From an uncultured Lachnospiraceae bacterium (lineage in GTDB: Bacteria > Bacillota > Clostridia > Lachnospirales > Lachnospiraceae): a stretch of 59,736 nucleotides of DNA. Positions 54,376 through 59,736 of this stretch are shown piece by piece (the first letter of the stretch is position 1; every line of letters begins with the position of its first letter). The translations under genes were made by a program, and so were the position numbers. The stretch is taken from the NCBI GenBank assembly GCA_910577045.1, contig CAJTLB010000020.1:1-59736 (forward strand). The letters run 5' to 3'. The notes below the pieces were generated by a model. The model searched no databases. It was given only the letters and a program-made list of their open reading frames with translations, and was not told the origin of the DNA.

Positions 54376-54897
54376 TTATTTGGTAATTTCATAAAAACGA
54401 TATAATTTTTCTTCTTTATCATTTAAATCTTTATACATTCTTTTTTCATTTAAAATAAATCCAGCTTTTTCCACTACTTTCCAAGATGGTATGTTTTCAT
54501 TTTTTACAGTAGCAATTAGACTTTTTATATTATAGTGTTTGAGAAAATATTCTGTATATGCTTTGGCTGCTTCAACTGCATAGCCATTGTTCCTATATGG
54601 TACCCCAATAAAATATGTAATGCCTGTTTTCCGAAAATCTTCATAATAGGAACATCCAATAGAACCAACTACGAGTGTGCTATTCTTTAAGGCTATGGTA
54701 TAAGCCAGATAATCTATACTAGGATTATCCCTAAATGAAAAGCTTTTTGCTTCAGCTATCCATTCTGTTATCCATTTACCACAGTCTTTATCAAAACCAC
54801 AATCATTTAAGCTTCCATCTGCCGCCATTTCAATAAATGGCGTTTTATCTTCTGTTTTTATATCCCGAATTAGCAATCTTTGTGTTTCAATTTGCAT
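54376..54897 (-). CDS. GNAT acetyltransferase, RimJ/RimL type
   Basis: 173 residues. Opens MQIETQRLLIRDIKTEDKTP, the RimJ/L-type start, with the acetyl-CoA loop PYRNNGYAVEAAKAY and the C-terminal NENIPSWKVVEKAGF. ATG 54897 is chosen because GGAGG lies 8 bases upstream; the ATG at 54912 is immediately before that site. May acetylate ribosomal protein N-termini or small molecules; not decidable here. Confidence 0.85.
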   Translation of the reverse strand: MQIETQRLLIRDIKTEDKTPFIEMAADGSLNDCGFDKDCGKWITEWIAEAKSFSFRDNPSIDYLAYTIALKNSTLVVGSIGCSYYEDFRKTGITYFIGVPYRNNGYAVEAAKAYTEYFLKHYNIKSLIATVKNENIPSWKVVEKAGFILNEKRMYKDLNDKEEKLYRFYEITK

Positions 54898-54929
54898 AAA
54901 TAAAACCTCCATACGTTTTTCCTTGTAGT

Positions 54930-55514
54930 TTATGTATTTATATAAAATGGCAAGGAATAGATTCTAATAGAAATAAATTGTGGCAGCTCCATTTCTAATT
55001 TAATTTCACCTTTTTCTAACAAGCTTTTAATTTGGCTTCGGGATAATCCCAAGGCCATAGCAATTTGTTTTTCAAGACGGATTTTTAGCTTATAAGGGTT
55101 ATTTATTGTAACCCAGATTTGTTCCCCAAATTCGCTGTTTTCTATGGTTTCATGCAGCTTAATAATATCATAATCTAATTTGCTAAAATCAATATCAGCT
55201 TTATTTTTTAGAAATAGTTTTATATTTTTGCCGTATATTTCTGCAAGCTGCTCATTATTTTCCAAAAAATGTTGATATTCTTCCTTGGGTATAGAAGAAA
55301 CTTTCTGCCTCTCGTAAATTGCAAGGTTGAGAGTATGTTTACATTCCGCACATTGATAAATCAGCCAGATATCCAATTTATTACCATTAGCATTGATACG
55401 AAACTTTTTCGTATTTTTAAAATGTGTTTTTCTGCCGCATTTAGGGCAGCTTTTAATAACCCAAAAGGAATCTTTTAAAATAATTTTATATTCAATTTTC
55501 TTTAAATAGCTCAT
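54930..55514 (-). CDS. DUF1062 family zinc-ribbon protein
   Basis: 194 residues. A probable zinc ribbon is formed by KSCPKCGRKTHF (residues 22-33) and YQCAECKHTLN (about 52-62), two C-x-x-C pairs. The stretch FRINANGNKLDIWLIYQC is typical of DUF1062. The C-terminal half has GLSRSQIKSLLEKGEIKL, like a small helix-turn-helix or S4-like RNA-binding element. AGGAG lies just before ATG 55520 with no spacer, so the second ATG (55514) is preferred. Function unknown. Confidence 0.8.
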   Translation of the reverse strand: MSYLKKIEYKIILKDSFWVIKSCPKCGRKTHFKNTKKFRINANGNKLDIWLIYQCAECKHTLNLAIYERQKVSSIPKEEYQHFLENNEQLAEIYGKNIKLFLKNKADIDFSKLDYDIIKLHETIENSEFGEQIWVTINNPYKLKIRLEKQIAMALGLSRSQIKSLLEKGEIKLEMELPQFISIRIYSLPFYINT

Positions 55515-55542
55515 TTGCATCTCCTGTTTATTTAATATTACG

Positions 55543-55594
55543 ATGCATGGGCTATTACATTATCTTATTTTATTTGCAATAGCCATGCTATGCA
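55543..55594 (-). repeat. Hairpin in the DUF1062 leader (copy 1 of a pair)
   Basis: The element reads ATGCATGGGCTATT ... AATAGCCATGCTATGCA and can fold into an imperfect hairpin. TTGCAATAGCCA-TGCTATGCAAA is shared with 56862-56914, which sits in the same position before the CD3324-like gene. It may be a common operator or a small dispersed repeat. Confidence 0.55.
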
Positions 55595-55716
55595 AAATAA
55601 ACAGGTGTAGCCATAAAATATATTTCTCCTTTCATTGTATTTTCAAAAACAAATCAAAATAATTCAGTTCTCCTTGGGCAAACCCCACAAACGTTCAGAT
55701 ACTTTTCTGCTATAAT

Positions 55717-56421
55717 CTATAAATTAAGTTCCTTTTTTGCTACGATAATTGTTGCGTTGCCATCCAATACTTTTTCAATTACAAATCCCACATTTTGTAA
55801 CAATTCCTTTTCATGTTCCAATGTTAAGGGAATATCAAAATGTACATAACAATTGTCTGGTATAGTGGATTGTTTTCTTTTTTGTAGGTATACACTGCGC
55901 AAAAGTTCTTCTTCCTCGTTACAACATGCGATGTAGTCCCCTAAAATAAAAACACTATCATTTTTCAAGCTGTAATAAATCTTTTGGTATAAATTCTTTT
56001 TATTTTCTGGTAGGAAATGATGGAGGCTTTCAAAAGAAATTACAGCGTCCCATTTATTATATTCAAAGTTATATTGGAAATAATCCTGACATATTGTGGC
56101 AAGGGGTTTATTATAATGTTTTTCCAGTAATTTATTTAACATATTTACACATAAATCTATGCCTGTTACTTCTATATTTGGGTTTCTTTTCCATATCTGG
56201 TCTAATTCTAACCCAGTCCCACATCCTAGGTCTAAAATGCTTTGACATTCTAAAGGTAAGGTTTCAGCAAATATCTGATAAGATTTTTGCCAAATGGACA
56301 TATGTTCTTCATAACTATGCAGGCGTTTAGTAAAGAAATCAGACATTTCTTCCAGAGGGGAATCTGCTGTATCTTGAAGCCAGTGTTTTAAACTCTGCAT
56401 ATATTCCTCGGATGATTGCAT
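55717..56421 (-). CDS. Class I SAM-dependent methyltransferase
   Basis: 234 residues. SAM-binding motif I is ILDLGCGTGLELDQIW (about residues 48-63), motif II VTGIDLCVNMLN, and AVISFESLHHF supplies the post-I region. ATG 56421 is chosen because AAGGAG lies 9 bases upstream. Substrate unknown; the closest visible architecture is the small-molecule methyltransferase type. A divergent N-terminal extension would be added by an upstream ATG at 56481, which lacks a ribosome site. Confidence 0.88.
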   Translation of the reverse strand: MQSSEEYMQSLKHWLQDTADSPLEEMSDFFTKRLHSYEEHMSIWQKSYQIFAETLPLECQSILDLGCGTGLELDQIWKRNPNIEVTGIDLCVNMLNKLLEKHYNKPLATICQDYFQYNFEYNKWDAVISFESLHHFLPENKKNLYQKIYYSLKNDSVFILGDYIACCNEEEELLRSVYLQKRKQSTIPDNCYVHFDIPLTLEHEKELLQNVGFVIEKVLDGNATIIVAKKELNL

Positions 56422-56525
56422 AATATTTTTCTCCTTCCACAAACCTGTTGCCAAATTTTTGTTTTCTTTGTGGTATAGCATAACATATTTTAACTTTGTC
56501 TTCTACCTCACACATTTTTATAAAA

Positions 56526-56563
56526 AAATATGAGCCAATACTAAGTATTAGCCCATATTTTTA
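56526..56563 (-). terminator. Terminator after the CD3324-like gene
   Basis: An imperfect stem of about 17 bases (AAAATATGAGCCAATAC against GTATTAGCCCATATTTTT) at the 3' end of the minus-strand gene. Confidence 0.6.
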
Positions 56564-56830
56564 CTGATTTGCTTTTCTTAAGATACGTTGTATGCTTTTC
56601 TCTGACAGATAGTATTTACAAGCTAATTCCCCTATTTTGCTTCCTGCAAGATAATCTTTATAAATCTGCCTGTCACGCCTTAAAAGTTCTTGCTTGATGT
56701 GTGTGTTTGTCCCCCATGCCTGCCTATGTGAGGATTTGCGTGGGATATAAATACTTTCCCCGTCAACATACTGTTGTATTAGCTCTATTATCTCAACTGG
56801 CAGAATTTCTTCTGCTCTTATATAGCCCAT
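56561..56830 (-). CDS. CD3324-family / Mor-like helix-turn-helix protein
   Basis: 89 residues. Opens GYIRAEEILPVEIIELIQQY and has the family-typical IYIPRKSSHRQAWG and a C-terminal helix-turn-helix LACKYYLSEKSIQRIL. Clostridial CD3324-type proteins are small DNA-binding proteins related to the Mor/C regulators. ATG 56830 is preferred since GGGAGG precedes it. It shares a leader hairpin with the DUF1062 gene and has a truncated relative at 57228. Confidence 0.82.
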   Translation of the reverse strand: MGYIRAEEILPVEIIELIQQYVDGESIYIPRKSSHRQAWGTNTHIKQELLRRDRQIYKDYLAGSKIGELACKYYLSEKSIQRILRKANQ

Positions 56831-56861
56831 GTTTGCCTCCCTAAATGTTAATTTTTTAGGA

Positions 56862-56914
56862 ATAGCATTGGCTATAACAATTATTTTTTTATTGCAATAG
56901 CCAGTGCTATGCAA
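56862..56914 (-). repeat. Hairpin before the CD3324-like gene (copy 2 of a pair)
   Basis: Stem AGCATTGGCTAT (56864-56875) pairs with ATAGCCAGTGCT (56897-56908) with one mismatch. It shares the TTGCAATAGCCA...TGCTATGCAAA block with 55543-55594. Confidence 0.55.
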
Positions 56915-57227
56915 ACATAACATATCGTCTCATATAAAAATCCCCTCTCTAAAAATTATTTTAATCATACCACTATTTTTTAGATAAATCAATTTCTATT
57001 ATTTTCTTTTATCAAATAAATTAGTAATTAGGACAATAGCAAGAAAACATAACTATTAGCAGTAATTTATTTTCATTATTAAAAATCATTCTAATTCCCT
57101 CAGCCATATTAATTTTATTTGCAGATGGGTTTGTGATTATATTGTATACAGAAATAGATATAATCACCAATAAGTAAGTATAGTCTGTTATAATAAAATA
57201 AATGTGTTTACAAAGTGAGTGAAGCTA
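56915..57227. other. A+T-rich intergenic stretch
   Basis: About 310 bases with no convincing gene or strong hairpin. A TATAAT hexamer at 57189-57194 could be the -10 of the gene fragment at 57228, but no matching -35 is seen. Confidence 0.5.
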
Positions 57228-57452
57228 ATGAAATATGTAAATGCAAATGATGTTTTGCCAGAAGAATTACTTTCAATAATTCAGAAATATTATCAAGGCG
57301 GCTATTTGTATATACCAAAGGGAAATTATTGTAAGGTAAGGAAGCAGATCGACTATAAAATTGAGTTAGAGAAACGAAATTGGCATATATATTTAAAGCA
57401 TGGCGATTGCACAGTTACATACAGCGTTTATAAAGTGCGAAGAAGAAGTTAA
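57228..57452 (+). pseudogene. Truncated CD3324-like regulator joined to foreign sequence
   Basis: The first about 50 residues (MKYVNANDVLPEELLSIIQ, GGYLYIPKGNYC, then IELEKRNWHIYLKHG) match the neighbouring CD3324-like protein. The helix-turn-helix is gone: from about 57400 the DNA encodes, in another frame, the middle of an aminoglycoside-phosphotransferase-like protein. This looks like a deletion joining two genes. The residual 74-residue product probably cannot bind DNA. Confidence 0.65.
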
Positions 57453-57982
57453 ATTTTGGGATAACAGCCTGTTAAAAGAGATGAAAGGATGGATACGAGA
57501 AAATTTAATAAAGGATGAGTGGAAAATACTAAAGAAAGAGGAATATTCAAAAACAGTAGAATTATTAGAGGGCATATATAATGATTTGCCAAAACAATTA
57601 ATCCATAGAGATGTACATTTTGGGAATTTTTTATTTTTTGAGGGTAATTTATCAGGATATATTGATTTTGATTTGACAAAAAAATATAAGAATATTTGAT
57701 ATTTGTTATTTTTTAACAGGGTTATTAGCAGAAGAAGCGGAAGATATTTTTACACAAATGGAATGGGTTGAAAATGTGAAATCAGTTATTGCAGGTTATG
57801 AAAGTGTAGTAAACCTTTCAGAAAGGGAAAAATATGCGGTTCCATATGTGATGGAAAGTATAGAAATTTTATTTGTGGCATATTTCATTGGTATAAAAGA
57901 TACAAAACACGCCAATGATGCGTATAATGTGTTCCATTTTATACAAAATTGTGAAAGTGATATTAAAAATGCAATAGGATAG
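57400..57982 (+). pseudogene. Aminoglycoside phosphotransferase-like remnant, frameshifted
   Basis: The catalytic loop PKQLIHRDVHFGNFLFFEGN and the metal-binding GYIDFDLTK identify an APH/choline-kinase-type phosphotransferase. After the A7 tract near 57679 the frame moves: IFDICYFLTGLLAEEAED continues in the next frame to 57982. Removing one A would restore one frame. The nucleotide-binding N-terminal lobe is missing. Presumed nonfunctional. Confidence 0.75.
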
Positions 57983-58111
57983 AATTCTTTATCCTTTGTA
58001 GTAAAAGAAAATTTATTTTATATTAGGTTTTGGTAAAAATATATTAGGAATGGGATGCAGGCAAACGTCCCATTTTTATTTTAGGTGATAATTATAGGAA
58101 TATGGTATATT

Positions 58112-58176
58112 GGATCTATACTATTAAAATAGATACCGATATGAATTATCTGTGTCTATTTTAATAGTATAGATCC
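58112..58176. repeat. 22-base perfect inverted repeat with 21-base loop
   Basis: Left arm 58112-58133 and right arm 58155-58176 are exact reverse complements. The stem is A+T-rich and lacks a T tail, so it is not an ordinary terminator. It lies 24 bases before the G+C-richer YolD-like gene and could mark the edge of an inserted segment. Confidence 0.65.
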
Positions 58177-58200
58177 AAAGCGTGAGTAGAGAGGAAACTT

Positions 58201-58656
58201 ATGAACGACAAATGCAAGAATATTCTTCACCTGCCGCACAAGTAGTCTGACACCCGACCGCATATGTCTGTTTCTGACCGTGCGGCACAGTTTGCCCCGT
58301 TTGCTGCTCTTACCGGATATGATTCCGCCATACAGGAAACAGCACGATTAACTGACAGAAAGCGTGAATTGAGCGAAACGGAACTTGATGAACTGGACAG
58401 AAAGCTGAATTATATCGTGGAACATTTAGACCAACCATTTTCCGCTACGATTACTTATTTTCGGGCAGACGAAAGAAAATCTGGTTGCAAATACTTTGAC
58501 TACACCGGATTTATGAAGAAAATTGATGAATATGAGTAGACCGTCACTATGCAAAGCAGTGATGAAATCTTTATCCTGGACATATCAGATATTGAAAGCC
58601 CGGTATTTGATTCCCCGGCGATATATAGAAAACACGAAAGACCGTTCCATGGGTGA
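58201..58656 (+). pseudogene. YolD-like protein gene with two in-frame amber codons
   Basis: A 151-codon frame, open except for TAG at 58243-58245 and 58537-58539. The translated pieces are NILHLPHK / SDTRPHMSVSDRAAQFAPFAALTG / the TITYFRADERKSG region, and after the second stop TVTMQSSDEIFILDISDIES. All parts match the full YolD-like family (often beside Y-family polymerase or restriction genes). The central part could restart at ATG 58264 and give 91 residues. G+C is clearly higher than in the neighbouring DNA, so it was probably acquired and is decaying. Confidence 0.75.
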
Positions 58657-58673
58657 GCTTTCTGTTAAGTGTA

Positions 58674-59396
58674 TTATTTTTCTTCGGTGAGCTGTTCTTT
58701 TTGCTGCAAGTAGAACATCATTTTCTGCGTCTCGATTTCTTCTCTCAGTTCCTCCTCTGTCGGCAGGTAGAGCTTGTACTTAGAAGCAAATAGCTGTTCG
58801 TTTCCGTGCATAACTGAGTATCTTGCAATATCCTCATCGGTTTCGGAACACAGTACAATCCCGATTGTCGGATTGTCGCCCTCGCTCCGCTTTAATTCAT
58901 CATACATCCGGATATACATATCCATCTGCCCCACATCCTGATGTGTGATCTTCTGTGTTTTCAAGTCAATCAGCACAAAACATTTCAGGATATAATTATA
59001 GAAAACGAGATCGATGAAATACTCTTGCTTTTCAGTATGGATATGTTGCTGCCTTGCGACAAACGCATAACCCTTGCCAAGTTCCATTAGAAACTTCTGC
59101 AAATTTGTCAGGATACTCTTTTCAAGATCGCTTTCTGTAAAATCCGTATTGGAAGCCAGTCCTAAAAATTCTGCCACGACCGGATTTTTAATGAACTCCA
59201 GTTTGTCGCTCTGATATTCTGCGGTTATTTCTTTCATTTCTTTTTCTACAAGCTCTTGCTTCTGCGTCTGAAGCATACGATAATAATATTGTGAGGAGAC
59301 ATTGCGCTGTAAAGTTCTGACGTTCCAAGTCTGTTCCCATGCTTCTTTTTCATACCAAGCACGAGCTTTTGAGTCTTTGACCTGTAACAGTACCAC
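58674..59396 (-). pseudogene. DUF1016/YhcG-like PDDEXK nuclease, N-terminally truncated
   Basis: 240 residues of the C-terminal nuclease half: RAWYEKEAWEQTWNVRTLQRN, LGKGYAFVARQQHI, then FIDLVFYNYILKCFVLIDLKT, which holds the D...D-x-K type nuclease residues. The frame extends upstream of GTG 59396 as LLSWSHYVV and QTPSGKSAG, also part of the family, up to TAG at 59496-59498. The N-terminal DUF1016_N domain is absent. G+C-richer like the YolD-like gene. Intact homologues are found in mobile defence or DNA-processing settings; this copy is probably inactive. Confidence 0.75.
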
Positions 59397-59736
59397 ATAA
59401 TGCGACCATGAGAGAAGTCCCGCAGATTTTCCAGACGGCGTCTGGAAAATCTCAGGATATGTTTTATAATAGGAAAGAGGACTATCAGGGAATTGCTAAG
59501 AAAGGAAACAAAAAAGACAGGGTAAAACGAAATAGGACACAAATAAGCACCTTTTTCAATTAGCAGGGATTTTGGTAAGAGACACTATCAGAAAAATTTT
59601 GCAGCAGGATACGAGGGAAGAAGGAACAGTATCAGATTAAAACTTTAGAGAAAAATAAGAAAAGCCAAAAATCCTTGAAAATAGAGGGCACTGAAAAACT
59701 CCCACTTTTTTGTTGGGAGTTTTCTTATCTCTATAT
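59397..59736. other. Remainder at the right edge
   Basis: 59397-59495 continues the truncated DUF1016 frame on the minus strand and contains a near-perfect palindrome (59424-59437 against 59439-59452). Beyond it no gene is recognised before the window ends; the terminator at 59694 lies here. Confidence 0.5.
59694..59725. terminator. Intrinsic-terminator-like hairpin at the right edge
   Basis: AAAAACTCCCAC and GTTGGGAGTTTT form a stem around a T-rich loop, followed by TCTT. It probably ends a transcript whose gene lies outside or has been lost. Confidence 0.65.

Noticed and set aside
58243..58539. Recoding of TAG (pyrrolysine or suppressor use)
   Set aside because: TAG is an ordinary stop elsewhere in the window, for example the formyltransferase at 1957-2646, and the gene looks like decaying acquired DNA.
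59246..59542. A 98-residue minus-strand frame overlapping the DUF1016 N-terminus
   Set aside because: The DUF1016-like sequence (LSWSHYVV, QTPSGKSAG) lies in another frame over the same bases, so this one is a shadow.
1..59736. CRISPR array, tRNA or rRNA genes
   Set aside because: No regularly spaced direct repeats, cloverleaf-like sequences or rRNA motifs were seen anywhere in the window.

Overview
The window looks like a chromosomal segment of a low-G+C Gram-positive anaerobe of the Clostridia, most likely a Lachnospiraceae gut bacterium. The reasons are the strong A+T bias with ATA/AGA/AGG-rich codon use, AGGAGG-type ribosome binding sites, lipoprotein-type secreted proteins, Lachnospiraceae-style gene families (CD3324-like, YolD-like, DUF1062, EpsG, hybrid kinase plus DegV) and U-tailed hairpin terminators. 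No rRNA, tRNA or CRISPR array was seen. The species cannot be fixed from the sequence alone.

Layout. 1-1325: the end of an IS3-type element, then a decayed response regulator / histidine kinase / ABC transporter locus collapsed by deletions. 1452-3371: a three-gene sugar-modification unit (PseH-like acetyltransferase, formyltransferase, PIG-L deacetylase). 3394-3683: an unusually palindrome-rich leader. 3744-19849: a surface-polysaccharide locus with an initiating sugar transferase, five glycosyltransferases, an EpsG-type polymerase, a Wzx flippase, WecB and the pseudaminic acid genes pseB, pseC, pseI, pseG and pseF. With PseH at 1452 the CMP-pseudaminic acid pathway is complete. Two G9 tracts lie inside this locus and both break reading frames, which suggests phase-variable glycan synthesis. 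20091-21385: a Phd/Doc toxin-antitoxin pair and small accessory genes. 21650-23819: a heavy-metal chaperone and P-type ATPase. 24035-26574: rhamnose catabolism plus a cobyrinate diamide synthase. 26713-29708: an oxidoreductase and a siroheme nitrite/sulfite reductase family protein.

29873-35513 (minus strand): a translationally coupled phosphorelay of a CheY-like receiver, a hybrid kinase with HPt, and a hybrid kinase whose C-terminus is a complete fatty-acid-binding DegV domain. It has no DNA-binding output and is flanked by two related hairpins showing base-pair covariation. This is the strongest candidate for an undescribed system. 37484-41807: MoxR/DUF58/transglutaminase operon. 41869-43075: polynucleotide-kinase-like P-loop protein overlapping a Thg1-like 3'-5' polymerase, a possible RNA repair pair. 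43161-47666: maltodextrin ABC importer and MalQ. 47749-52078 (minus): MATE exporter, SASA esterase and a 688-residue ankyrin protein. 52464-57982: poorly characterised accessory genes, several truncated. 58201-59495: a G+C-richer patch with a YolD-like gene carrying two amber codons and a truncated DUF1016 nuclease.

How it fits together: the left third builds and exports a surface glycan containing an acidic nonulosonic sugar, probably switched ON and OFF by poly-G slippage. The centre handles sugars, metals and signalling. The right end is decaying accessory DNA.
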